A program made the position numbers and the translations under genes. A stretch of DNA of 46,500 nt from a virus, in the IMG/VR virus record IMGVR_UViG_3300032731_000244, positions 1 to 46,500 of that record; one strand, given 5' to 3'. How positions within the stretch are numbered: position 1 is the stretch's first letter; every line of letters starts with the position of its first letter. Of this stretch, positions 30,420-37,536 are shown piece after piece. The notes beneath the pieces were generated by a model. That model ran no database searches, was not told the DNA's origin, and saw nothing but the letters and a program-made list of their open reading frames with translations.

Positions 30420-30459
30420 GTTGCGGGCGAGTGCTCAAACGCAACGGCTCGCCCGCAAC
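30420..30459 (+). repeat. Perfect 12-base-pair hairpin beside the direct repeat
   Basis: GTTGCGGGCGAG (30420-30431) pairs exactly with 30448-30459; 16-base loop; no U-run. Located between the direct repeat and the next gene's AGGAGG. Confidence 0.65.
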
Positions 30460-30477
30460 ATCAAAGGAGGCAACACG

Positions 30478-30778
30478 ATGGCTGAGACATTGTACGGCAT
30501 TGTAGAAGACGCAAGGATAGACCTGCGCCAGTGGGCCGAAGACAATCCCGATGAATGGGATGCAGATTCGTACATTTGGAGATACGTGCAATGCTGCCAT
30601 TCCTGTCTATGATGCAGACCTAGTTCGGCTAGCATTAGAGCATGGCGACCTTCGGCCCGACAACTGGGTTACTCCAATTGCCAACGCTGTGTATGACCAC
30701 GTTCGCCAACAGCTTGAGGCAGAGTGGAATGTCATTGTCGAAGAACGCGAAGAGGCGGAATACGAAGAAGACGCCTGA
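30478..30778 (+). pseudogene. Frameshifted small phage gene
   Basis: The ATG at 30478 has a strong AAAGGAGGCAACACG. Frame 1 reads METL-type helix ...DLRQWAEDNPDEWDADSYIW then stops at 30612. The continuation, NAAIPVYDADLVRLALEHGD...QQLEAEWNVIVEEREEAEYE, is in the +1 frame and ends at 30778. Together they give one normal-looking protein of about 100 residues of a common phage type, so one extra base near 30590 breaks the gene. It may be a real mutation, a sequence error or programmed shifting; I see no classical slippery site. Confidence 0.6.
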
Positions 30779-31179
30779 TGGATCGGTTCATGGCGATACT
30801 TTTGCAAGAGTATAAAGACTATCCCGTTGGCACCATCGTCGGTGCGATGGCTGGAATAGAGGGCGAGAGCCGCTGGCTCGTGCTGCGCCCAGTCGATCTG
30901 GCGGGGTCGTTGCTTGTGCCCCTAGTGGACGCCGACCGAGCGATCACGAAGAAAGAAGCGGCCCACATCCTCGGCTACAGGCGCGGCATTGGCCGCGACG
31001 AGCACACCAGCCATGTAGAACGCTACATCAAAAGCGGACGCCTTCAGCCGAGCGGACTGGCTGGCAAAGAGCTGGGCCACTACATCGGTGGACGCGGCTC
31101 ACGGTTCGTGAGCCTGCGGGCAACGTGGGAGATGCCCTTTCCAGAACCAAGGTATCGTAAACCCAAACAGGAGGACTGA
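30778..31179 (+). CDS. Putative DNA-binding protein (helix-turn-helix)
   Basis: 133 residues; start overlaps the previous stop by one base (TGATG). Residues 60-100 (KKEAAHILGYRRGIGRDEHT, VERYIKSGRLQPS) resemble a MerR/excisionase-type winged helix: KEAA..LG...V..YI..GRL. N-terminal part is hydrophobic (FMAILLQEYKDYPVGTIVGA). Possible regulator. Confidence 0.55.
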   Translation: MDRFMAILLQEYKDYPVGTIVGAMAGIEGESRWLVLRPVDLAGSLLVPLVDADRAITKKEAAHILGYRRGIGRDEHTSHVERYIKSGRLQPSGLAGKELGHYIGGRGSRFVSLRATWEMPFPEPRYRKPKQED

Positions 31180-31181
31180 CA

Positions 31182-31478
31182 GTGAAACTCAAGAAACCAG
31201 CTAAGGACCACCGTGGTGAATGGGACTTGGTGCTCGACAACGATGGCACAACAGTTGCCGCACTCAAGCACGTCCCGAAAGTTTGGCACGATAGCGTGCG
31301 ATCTACAGACACACATATCGACCTACTGTGGCCCGTGCCGTATATGGTCGAGATGGTGTGGGAATGGAAAACGCACTGGCTTCACTACAGGCCAGCCATC
31401 GAGTTCTTCGCGAACTTGGGCGTCGATACAGCGCCCCTAGAGAAACTGATGGAGGAGAAGAATGCCACCGGACTATGA
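31182..31478 (+). CDS. Small protein of unknown function
   Basis: 98 residues, GTG start three bases after the previous stop, with AGGAGGACTGACA upstream. Contains GEWDLVLDNDGTTVAALKHV and MVEMVWEWKTHWLHYRPAIE. Not recognised. Confidence 0.62.
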   Translation: MKLKKPAKDHRGEWDLVLDNDGTTVAALKHVPKVWHDSVRSTDTHIDLLWPVPYMVEMVWEWKTHWLHYRPAIEFFANLGVDTAPLEKLMEEKNATGL

Positions 31479-31632
31479 GATTCAGATATGGGATGGAAAA
31501 ACCTGGATAAGAGCACATACCTCAGCCCAGCTCGGTCAAGCCATACAGCTAGCCAAGAGGGCAGCGAGAAGGCTACAGATAGTGCGCATTGTCAAGACAG
31601 AAGTCGTGTGGGTCAGCCAAGAAAACATATAG
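31462..31632 (+). CDS. 56-residue protein of unknown function
   Basis: ATG at 31462 after GGAGGAGAAGA, overlapping the previous gene by 17 bases. MPPDYEIQIWDGKTWIRAHT, then a basic helix QLAKRAARRLQIVRIVK. The strand-helix layout suggests a small alpha/beta domain. Confidence 0.58.
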   Translation: MPPDYEIQIWDGKTWIRAHTSAQLGQAIQLAKRAARRLQIVRIVKTEVVWVSQENI

Positions 31633-31645
31633 AGGAGAAAGGCGA

Positions 31646-31861
31646 ATGAGAACTTACGCACCACTGACAGCAGATGACCCAATGGTTCGAGACAAGATGG
31701 TTTGCCCCGGCTGCGGCCAGGCGTTTCAGATCGGAGACGTGACAACGCTTGTCTGCATCGGCCCAGGCGACGACGAAGAAGCACGCACACGCGCTAAGGC
31801 TGGACGACCGTACAACGCGGTCGCCATTCCCGTTCACGCAGCGTGCGCCGATCCGAACTGA
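31646..31861 (+). CDS. Cys/His zinc-site protein, last gene before terminator
   Basis: 71 residues; GAGGAGAAAGGCGA upstream. CPGCGQAFQIGDVTTLVCIG and VHAACAD give a CxxC...HxxC metal site. Ends 12 bases before a strong terminator. Confidence 0.65.
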   Translation: MRTYAPLTADDPMVRDKMVCPGCGQAFQIGDVTTLVCIGPGDDEEARTRAKAGRPYNAVAIPVHAACADPN

Positions 31862-31873
31862 ACGACAAGACGA

Positions 31874-31916
31874 CGGGTGGCAGGGCTTCGCGGCTCTGCC
31901 ACCCGCCTCTCTTTTT
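31874..31916 (+). terminator. Strong intrinsic terminator of the first plus-strand block
   Basis: CGGGTGGCAG (31874-31883) pairs perfectly with CTGCCACCCG (31896-31905), with further pairing possible around the TTCGC loop, followed by CCTCTCTTTTTGC. Confidence 0.85.
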
Positions 31917-31992
31917 GCTGCCCAATATGTACGCCCTAACACACACTATGCTATATCAATATGCGCTATATTCAAGTATAACATAGTGGGGA

Positions 31993-32021
31993 TTTACAAG
32001 CGCATACTTATGTGGTACAAT
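31993..32021 (+). promoter_or_regulatory. Sigma70-like promoter of the second plus-strand block
   Basis: TTTACA (31993-31998), 17 bases, TACAAT (32016-32021), with TATGTGG before the -10. Expected start near 32028. Upstream is AT-rich (31938-31985, with two CTATAT units). Confidence 0.68.
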
Positions 32022-32064
32022 AGCATTGCACGCACAGCAACAGCACTTTGACAGCGCCAATCCT

Positions 32065-32188
32065 GGGGCGAGAGAGCCAATCTCCTTTCGTGTGCTGTGT
32101 AGTGCGTGCTAGTTGATCGCAAGGTCAACGTCTCCTGTGGGCTAGTCGTCGTGCCTCTAAACGACGCAAAAAACGGCTCTCTCGTCCC
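32065..32188 (+). promoter_or_regulatory. Structured 5' leader RNA, candidate cis-regulatory element
   Basis: GGGGCGAGAGAGCC (32065-32078) pairs with GGCTCTCTCGTCCC (32175-32188), 14 base pairs with one G-U, closing about 95 bases. Inside are GTTGATC-GCAA-GGTCAAC (32112-32129; GNRA loop) and CGTCGT...ACGACG (32147-32152 with 32161-32166). It sits between a promoter and the AAAGGAG of the gene at 32205. Together with 31862-31992 (AT-rich, no gene) it explains this 343-base gap. Confidence 0.6.
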
Positions 32189-32204
32189 ACCTGAAAGGAG
32201 ACAA

Positions 32205-32903
32205 GTGAAAGAGCGACCGATAATCTTTTCTGGCCCAATGATCCGAGCGATTCTGGATGGAACAAAATCCCAATCTCGCCGCGTCATCAAGCCACAGCCG
32301 TACAAGCTCGAAGATCAGCCGGTGTGGGTATATCCAAGCCCGAAGTCTCCATATGTGCGGGTTAGTTGGTTTTCCGAGGAACATATGCGGAGGGGGCTGC
32401 TAGGGTATTGTCCATTCTCGGTAGGGCAGCGCCTGTGGGTGCGGGAGACGTGGACAGCGGTTGACGATGACTACCAGGGCAGCGGTGACACCTGTAGCAA
32501 TGCCGAGATTCTCTACCGCGCCGATGGGCGCACGCTATGGCGCAACATTCCAGAAGCACGGCGGCCTGAGTGGTTCGCCAAGCTGACCCCGCTGATCGCT
32601 CGCACAAGCCGACTGTGGCGTCCATCCATCTTCATGCCCAAGTTCGCGGCCCGCATCTGGCTGGAGGTCGTCAGCGTCCGCGCCGAGCAGTTGCAGGATA
32701 TAACTGAGGACGACATCAGGGCTGAGGGTATCCTGCCAGACATGGTTGACAGTGGCGCAGTAGACCCCAATGGTGGTTGGGACATCGACGTTGCTGACTA
32801 CTACCATCCATTCATGGCACTGTGGGACAGATTAAATGCCAAGCGCGGCTACGGATGGGACACGAATCCCTGGGTGTTTGCCGTGGAGTTCACTGTAGCA
32901 TGA
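32205..32903 (+). CDS. ASCH-like phage protein
   Basis: 232 residues from a GTG at 32205, after AAAGGAGACAA. Begins VKERPIIFSGPMIRAILDGT and SQSRRVIKPQP, the R-P-I-x-F...I-L-x-G-x-K-x-x-x-R-R-V motif of phage ASCH-related proteins. VGQRLWVRETWTA and IWLEVVSVRAEQLQDITEDD follow, also typical. Such proteins are thought to bind nucleic acid; the exact function is unknown. The same frame is open upstream through the structured leader, so a longer form cannot be excluded. Confidence 0.75.
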   Translation: MKERPIIFSGPMIRAILDGTKSQSRRVIKPQPYKLEDQPVWVYPSPKSPYVRVSWFSEEHMRRGLLGYCPFSVGQRLWVRETWTAVDDDYQGSGDTCSNAEILYRADGRTLWRNIPEARRPEWFAKLTPLIARTSRLWRPSIFMPKFAARIWLEVVSVRAEQLQDITEDDIRAEGILPDMVDSGAVDPNGGWDIDVADYYHPFMALWDRLNAKRGYGWDTNPWVFAVEFTVA

Positions 32904-33616
32904 CAGACGAAACCGCCCTCACCGTTCCCAACCAGCAGTACAACGCAATCGTAGACGACCTGGAGTACGGCCTTGTACCCGCGCTGAAGAAAGTAGTCAC
33001 ATTCACGTCCCAGGGACTACAACTGCCCGATGACCTGACATTCGAGCAGGCGCAGGGCGTTACGCACTACATAGCCGAAGCCATCAAGCGCGACGTACTC
33101 GAAGTCAACTTGCTGCAATTCTGTTTAGGAGACATCGTCCAGTACGCCGAGCGCCGCTGGGGCGACACATACTCTCAACTATTAGATTCGACGGGGCTGG
33201 CTTACGGCACTTTGGCAAACACGGCCTGGGTGGCGCGAAGTGTTGACTATTCATGTCGGCGTGAAGACCTGAGCTTTGCACACCATGCCGTTATTGCTCC
33301 ATTGCCACCCAACGAGCAGCGCGAATGGCTACAAAGAGCAGCGAAAGACGAGATAGGGGCCAACGAACTACGCCGACAAATACAAGCATCAAAAGACGTC
33401 GCGGCGGGCAAAAATCCAGACCAGGCAGCAATAGTACGTGCTCTTCAGCGGCTTGCACAAAGAATGACTACTAGCATTGCCGACGCGCTCTGGACCGAGA
33501 CAATCAGCGAAGGATTGCTCAGGCCGCTGGCCGATCATCGGGGGCTAGACAGTGCTAGGCGCGTGCTATCAATCGTAGAAAAATCACAGAAGAACCCAAA
33601 TAATGGCTCCGCATAA
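32900..33616 (+). CDS. Phage protein of unknown function, possibly DNA-binding
   Basis: 238 residues; ATGA overlap. Contains the segment RRWGDTYSQLLDSTGLAYGT followed by LANTAWVARSVDYSCRREDL and LSFAHHAVIAPLPPNEQREW ... ELRRQIQ. This module (helical, with an H-H-x-V-x-A-L-P pattern) is common in phage and plasmid accessory proteins of unknown role. Helical C-terminus. Confidence 0.65.
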   Translation: MTDETALTVPNQQYNAIVDDLEYGLVPALKKVVTFTSQGLQLPDDLTFEQAQGVTHYIAEAIKRDVLEVNLLQFCLGDIVQYAERRWGDTYSQLLDSTGLAYGTLANTAWVARSVDYSCRREDLSFAHHAVIAPLPPNEQREWLQRAAKDEIGANELRRQIQASKDVAAGKNPDQAAIVRALQRLAQRMTTSIADALWTETISEGLLRPLADHRGLDSARRVLSIVEKSQKNPNNGSA

Positions 33617-34439
33617 GGCTTGTACCAAATGCGGCGAAGACAAGCCGCTATCGGAGTTCTATAAGAACAAACGCGCACGCGACGGCTTACAATATAGATG
33701 TAAGAGTTGCCAAAACTTGTATGCTGCCACATACAAGGCTGCGCATCCAGATCGTGTAAAGGCCGCTGTAAAAGCATGGCAAACTGCACATCCAGAACGC
33801 GTGCTAGCTGCGGCCCAGAGGTATAGAGAAGCACATCCAGATCGCACGAAGGCAGCACAAAAAGCCTGGGAAGTCACACACACAGAAGAGCGGGCGGCAT
33901 ATAAAGAGGCATACTACGCCGAAAACCAAGACTACATAAGGGCCGCAAGCAGGGCATACTACCACGCACATGTGGAGGAAAGGGCAGCATACAAAAAAAC
34001 ACGATACGCTGCAAACCCAGAACCTCAAAGGGCTGCCGCCAAGACATGGGCAGCTACTCATTCAGAGGAACGCAGAGCATACGAAAGGCGATACTTTCAT
34101 ACTGCCGCTGGGAAAGCCGCAAGAGCACGTAGCACGGCCAAGCGGCGTATACAGAAACTACGCACCGACGCTACTGTTGCATTGACAGCCGAGGAATGGC
34201 AAGCGCGCATCGCAGAGTATGGTAGCCATTGTTGTTGGTGTGGCAAAGAGCTTACTGAAGACGAGATTGTGATGGATCACATTGTTGCCTTAGCAAATGG
34301 CGGGGGACATACGGCATCCAATGTCGCGCCATCGTGCAAATCCTGCAATTCTCGTAAACGCACGCAAGATTGGGACTACCCATATCCTGGAATGCCGAGG
34401 GATGATGCGCAACCAGAAGGAGGCAGCGAATGGCTTTAG
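33603..34439 (+). CDS. HNH endonuclease with N-terminal zinc ribbon and repeated linker
   Basis: 278 residues. N-terminal CTKCGEDKPLSEFYKNK...YRCKSC ribbon. Then a lysine/alanine-rich linker of about 120 residues made of repeating AHPDR/AHPER-VKAA-x-KAW or EERAAYK units. C-terminal HNH core: CCWCGKELTEDEIVMDHIVA, NGGGHTASNV and CKSCNSRKRTQ. The linker repeats probably arose by tandem duplication. Overlaps the preceding gene by 14 bases. Probable homing endonuclease. Confidence 0.88.
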   Translation: MAPHKACTKCGEDKPLSEFYKNKRARDGLQYRCKSCQNLYAATYKAAHPDRVKAAVKAWQTAHPERVLAAAQRYREAHPDRTKAAQKAWEVTHTEERAAYKEAYYAENQDYIRAASRAYYHAHVEERAAYKKTRYAANPEPQRAAAKTWAATHSEERRAYERRYFHTAAGKAARARSTAKRRIQKLRTDATVALTAEEWQARIAEYGSHCCWCGKELTEDEIVMDHIVALANGGGHTASNVAPSCKSCNSRKRTQDWDYPYPGMPRDDAQPEGGSEWL

Positions 34440-34624
34440 ATACACAGGAGATATTGCCGCCGCCCAAGCCCGGACTAAAAGTGCCTACAGACAAGGGTGT
34501 CTGTACACTGCTCTACCCGGAAAACGCAGGCCATCCCGAAGGCAACTGGATCGGCGTGCTCGAAAGCGGGTATGCCCTAACTCTCACACAGGAGGAAATC
34601 GGTGCTTCTGCAACTGTCGCCTAA
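34430..34624 (+). CDS. Small protein of unknown function
   Basis: 64 residues; AAGGAGGCAGCGA upstream, inside the end of the HNH gene. Proline-rich start (ALDTQEILPPPKPGLKVPTD) and a beta segment. Not recognised. Confidence 0.6.
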   Translation: MALDTQEILPPPKPGLKVPTDKGVCTLLYPENAGHPEGNWIGVLESGYALTLTQEEIGASATVA

Positions 34625-34853
34625 GCTCGGGCTTAACACGGACAATGTCATCAACTGGGAAGTGAGCCACAGGAGCGTGTCTATCTGGGTCGTTGGACAG
34701 GGCTGCTCTGTTCAGGGGCCACCTAGTATAGTGCTCAATGCCGCTGAAGGATACGAGTTCCTCCAGCACGCACATGGTCCTAGCACTGTGCTGCTAGCAA
34801 TCGACAAGCTCACAGGAAAGGAGACAGACGATGGCGAAGTCAACGCTGAATGA
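34602..34853 (+). CDS. Small protein of unknown function
   Basis: 83 residues, GTG start after GGAGGAAATCG, overlapping the previous gene by 23 bases. Beta-rich (NWEVSHRSVSIWVVGQGCSV). Not recognised. Confidence 0.58.
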   Translation: MLLQLSPKLGLNTDNVINWEVSHRSVSIWVVGQGCSVQGPPSIVLNAAEGYEFLQHAHGPSTVLLAIDKLTGKETDDGEVNAE

Positions 34854-35133
34854 GATCGACCGCTTAGAAGGCATCGCGCAAGCGTGTCAACGCGGCCGCC
34901 CGATTGTGCCGATGACGGGAGTGCTTGAGGACATTAGCGACGCGCGCATTATCTCTAACGAGGTCGGCGAGTATGACAAGTTGCTAGAAGGCACCAGAGA
35001 GGACATAGCTGCTGCCAAAGAAGACTTGAGAGCCCTGCGCGATGATGAAGCGGAGTTTGTGGGCGCGCAGAGCGAAGCACAAGCACTCTTGGACAAGCTG
35101 ATGGCGTCTCTGTCCGCCCGGCTGGAGCGATAA
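34831..35133 (+). CDS. Helical protein of unknown function
   Basis: 100 residues; AAAGGAGACAGACG upstream. The C-terminal half is a coiled coil (LLEGTREDIAAAKEDLRALR, SEAQALLDKLMASLSARLE). Not recognised. Confidence 0.64.
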   Translation: MAKSTLNEIDRLEGIAQACQRGRPIVPMTGVLEDISDARIISNEVGEYDKLLEGTREDIAAAKEDLRALRDDEAEFVGAQSEAQALLDKLMASLSARLER

Positions 35134-35142
35134 AGGAGAACG

Positions 35143-35406
35143 ATGAGCACAGAAAGTCAGGTGTATATAGTATTCTTCATCGCGCTTGTGGTGATTGTTG
35201 TCGGCGGTCTGTTGTGGATGGTTGTAGACACGAAGCAGATGAAGCGAGAAAGGGTTGCCGCACTTGACGCTTGCTGGGGATGTGGCTGGGGCCGCGTCGA
35301 GTACATTCAAGACGAGTACCGCTGCTTGATCCTAGAGGACGGGGCAGAGGCCGTGCGCTCAATCGAGTGGGTGCAAGAGAACGCTTGTAGCGTACTGGAG
35401 CGGTAG
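35143..35406 (+). CDS. Single-span membrane protein with cytosolic domain
   Basis: 87 residues; AAAGGAGAACG upstream. Residues 8-27 (YIVFFIALVVIVVGGLLWMV) form a membrane helix, followed by a basic KQMKRERV stretch, predicting N-out/C-in. The C-terminal domain has CWGCGWGRVEYI. Unknown role. Confidence 0.66.
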   Translation: MSTESQVYIVFFIALVVIVVGGLLWMVVDTKQMKRERVAALDACWGCGWGRVEYIQDEYRCLILEDGAEAVRSIEWVQENACSVLER

Positions 35407-35408
35407 GC

Positions 35409-35762
35409 GTGGTCTCAGCTTCAACCGTCACCGAGATGGTTCACTTGCGCGACCAAGGCTTGACATACGTAGCCATCAGCAAGCGTCTGGGCATAAGTCG
35501 CCGCATCGTGCGCTACCAGCTAGAGAAAGCGAGCGTAGACGCGCTGGCACAAGTAGACGACGTGCCGTTGCCGCTAGTAACGCTGTCGGGCACAATGTGG
35601 TGCCGGAGAATCAAGCCGCCGTCTGTGCGCGATGGGGGCGAACGACACGACGTATGCCAGTTCTGTCCAATGGAGCCTCATTGCAAAGACGCCGTGAAGC
35701 GCAAAGACTTCATTGCGTGCGAGCAGCCACTGGTCATAGAGATGGCTGGACTTGACAACTGA
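35409..35762 (+). CDS. Helix-turn-helix protein with Cys cluster
   Basis: 117 residues, GTG start. Residues 5-40 (STVTEMVHLRDQGLTYVAIS, KRLGISRRIVRYQLEKA) form a resolvase/sigma-like helix-turn-helix. C-terminus: MWCRR, VCQFCPMEPHCKDAVKRKDF, ACEQP, a four-cysteine arrangement that could bind zinc or an iron-sulfur cluster. Possible transcription regulator (WhiB-like in spacing only; not assigned). Confidence 0.6.
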   Translation: MVSASTVTEMVHLRDQGLTYVAISKRLGISRRIVRYQLEKASVDALAQVDDVPLPLVTLSGTMWCRRIKPPSVRDGGERHDVCQFCPMEPHCKDAVKRKDFIACEQPLVIEMAGLDN

Positions 35763-35775
35763 AGGGAGAGGAAGG

Positions 35776-36060
35776 ATGACTAAGCTACGTGCGATAACTA
35801 TGGCAATCGTATTGGTTGCAGCCGGGTTTGTGCTTCTATGCTGGACGAATCTCGATGCGTCAGCGGCCCCGCCGTTGCAGATGACGAGTCCGCTGCCGAC
35901 GCCCACGCCCTGGTCCCGCATCCTATATCGGCTCCCAATCGAGATAGAGCCCCCGGTGACATCGACGCGATTGCCAACGTGGTCTTGGTGGCACCGGCGT
36001 CGTCCACTGCGCCCGTTCTGGTGCGTGTGGGCTGGCTGGCTACCGGGCTGCCAGAATTAG
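35776..36060 (+). CDS. Secreted or membrane proline/tryptophan-rich protein
   Basis: 94 residues from the ATG at 35776 after GGGAGAGGAAGG. A signal peptide is clear: MTKLRAITMAIVLVAAGFVL...ASAAPP with cleavage after ASA likely. The mature part is proline-rich (SPLPTPTPWSRILYRLPIEI, EPPVTS) then Trp/Arg-rich (WSWWHRRRPLRPFWCVWAGW). It could act at the envelope; lysis-related proteins sometimes look like this, but nothing specific supports that role. Confidence 0.55.
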   Translation: MTKLRAITMAIVLVAAGFVLLCWTNLDASAAPPLQMTSPLPTPTPWSRILYRLPIEIEPPVTSTRLPTWSWWHRRRPLRPFWCVWAGWLPGCQN

Positions 36061-36064
36061 GGAC

Positions 36065-36093
36065 TTGACAGCCGAAGCAATCTGTGATACAAT
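36065..36093 (+). promoter_or_regulatory. Sigma70-like promoter of the replication block
   Basis: TTGACA (36065-36070), 17 bases, TACAAT (36088-36093), with TGTGA before the -10. Expected start near 36100. Five bases after the stop of the preceding gene. Confidence 0.75.
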
Positions 36094-36112
36094 GATGTTG
36101 ACTGAAACAAAC

Positions 36113-36222
36113 GGGCTTGGCTGGCCCTAGCAGCAGATGACAAGGACACAAGTGCTCTTCTCGGAGCGCCGTTGACCAACCGTACCTTGTCGCGGGCAGC
36201 CAACGGCCAACGTCGTTCCGAG
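36113..36222 (+). promoter_or_regulatory. Structured 5' leader RNA of the replication block
   Basis: GGGC/GCCC (36113-36126) is followed by a long nested hairpin: CTCGGA (36160-36165) with TCCGAG (36217-36222), and inside it GCCGTTG (36168-36174) with CAACGGC (36201-36207). The leader is about 165 bases, long for this phage, where most genes have almost none. Confidence 0.5.
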
Positions 36223-36263
36223 CAGGGCATCTTTGCATTAGGGGGAGAAAGGGCGAAACAACG

Positions 36264-36587
36264 ATGACGAACTTTGGAAAACAGGGATACGTCTACATAC
36301 TCCAGGGCAGCGGGATGCGTGTTGGCACGACAGATGTCTGCAAGATTGGGATGACAAGGCGAAGGCCAGACATTCGCATCGCCGAAATATCTCCGAAGCT
36401 GCCGTTTGAGGTATTTTTGATTGGGTACTTTGAGAGCGATAATGCGCCGGGGCTGGAGTCTGCCCTGCATGTCTTCTTCGAAGACAGACGCTTGAACGGG
36501 GAGTGGTTTAGGCTGAGGGATGAGGATATTCTGCGTGCGGCCAGGTTCCAGACGGAATGGACAAAGTGGCAAGCAAATGCCCGATAA
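36264..36587 (+). CDS. T5orf172/GIY-YIG-like protein
   Basis: 107 residues; GGGGGAGAAAGGGCGAAACAACG region upstream gives the ribosome site. GYVYIL, VCKIGMTRRRPDIRIAEIS and the LHVFFEDRRLNGEWFRL segment match the T5orf172/MUG113 branch of the GIY-YIG nuclease fold. Present as a single domain, so either a homing-type nuclease or a small DNA-processing enzyme. Confidence 0.75.
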   Translation: MTNFGKQGYVYILQGSGMRVGTTDVCKIGMTRRRPDIRIAEISPKLPFEVFLIGYFESDNAPGLESALHVFFEDRRLNGEWFRLRDEDILRAARFQTEWTKWQANAR

Positions 36588-37536
36588 TCCGCAGTATACA
36601 GCCAGTGAGGGAGGCAATGACAGAAAGTATTTCATCATGACGCCGCAGATCGTATGGGCCGAGTGCGACAGCCCCTATGAGTTCATGCTTTGGAGCGTGG
36701 TAAAAATGATCGCCGCCGAAGATGGCGAATGTTATGTCGGAACAAGAAACCTTGCCAAGCTATGCACAATGGGGATAGGTACTGTCTCACGAGCACGAAA
36801 GGCGCTGCTAGATAAGGGCTTGCTGATGGGCAAGCTAGTTGAGCACGGAGATAACAAAGTCTGGCACCTATCAATACCCGATCTGTGGAGCGAGAATGTT
36901 CAGTGGCGCAAAGAGCACCAGAGCTTAACTGAACGCATATCACTCAAATCAGCAGCGCAAGATCGCCCCTGTTCCCCCCTGGAACACCCCTGTTCCCCCC
37001 TGGAACGTAAGAAGAACACATCTGAAGAAGAACCCAAAGATATATCTGTCAATTCAGAAAATCAAGCGTTTGCGTCAGAGCTAGAAGAAAAGTCGCGTCA
37101 TCTCAATGCTCAACCACAGAAGCACATATCCGCTGAAGAACGAATGGCTGCTACTAGACGTGCGTCTGCACGTGGGTGGGCTAACCGCTCAAAGCAGCCA
37201 ACAACTCACCGCTCGTTCGAGAAAGCACTTGCGCGTGCTGGTGATGACGCCCCAGCATTGCGTTCATTGCAAGAACAACTACACAGGGAGTTTGGGATCG
37301 AGCCTGACTGGTCGGATGTGTCACAAGTGAAGACTTGGGTTAGGCGGCTGAAAAACTTGAATGTAGCCTCTCATGGTAGTGCTGATATTGTGACGCAAGC
37401 TGGCAAGAAGCTCAGAAAGGGGAATATGACCATCTCTAGCCCAAAGAGTTTTGTCAACACCGCCCGTGCGATTGCAGCCGAACGCGCGACCGCTCGCACC
37501 GCGCCGTCAGCAAGAGCAGTGAAGGAGTACAGATGA
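36577..37536 (+). CDS. Replication initiator-like protein (winged helix)
   Basis: 319 residues; the ATG overlaps the previous gene by 11 bases. Residues 20-110 form a winged-helix/DnaD-like N-terminal domain (YEFMLWSVVKMIAAEDGECY, VGTRNLAKLCTMGIGTVSRA, RKALLDKGLLM). The middle is disordered and contains a repeated PCSPLE unit. The C-terminal part is basic and helical. This pattern, upstream of DnaB, fits phage replication initiators or helicase loaders. The repeated middle may hold the origin. Confidence 0.66.
   Translation: MPDNPQYTASEGGNDRKYFIMTPQIVWAECDSPYEFMLWSVVKMIAAEDGECYVGTRNLAKLCTMGIGTVSRARKALLDKGLLMGKLVEHGDNKVWHLSIPDLWSENVQWRKEHQSLTERISLKSAAQDRPCSPLEHPCSPLERKKNTSEEEPKDISVNSENQAFASELEEKSRHLNAQPQKHISAEERMAATRRASARGWANRSKQPTTHRSFEKALARAGDDAPALRSLQEQLHREFGIEPDWSDVSQVKTWVRRLKNLNVASHGSADIVTQAGKKLRKGNMTISSPKSFVNTARAIAAERATARTAPSARAVKEYR
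36966..37006 (+). repeat. Two tandem 20-base repeats with internal dyad; candidate origin
   Basis: CCCCTGTTCCCCCCTGGAAC occurs at 36966-36985 and 36987-37006. Each contains GTTCC...GGAAC. An AT-rich, purine-biased stretch follows (37007-37070). Iterons with internal symmetry inside the initiator gene, next to AT-rich DNA, are how the lambda origin is built; here there are only two units. Confidence 0.45.

Noticed and set aside
35838-36068. 76-residue frame overlapping the secreted protein at 35776
   Set aside because: No ribosome-binding site; the 35776 frame has a strong one and a clear signal peptide. An embedded lysis gene pair was considered but is unsupported.
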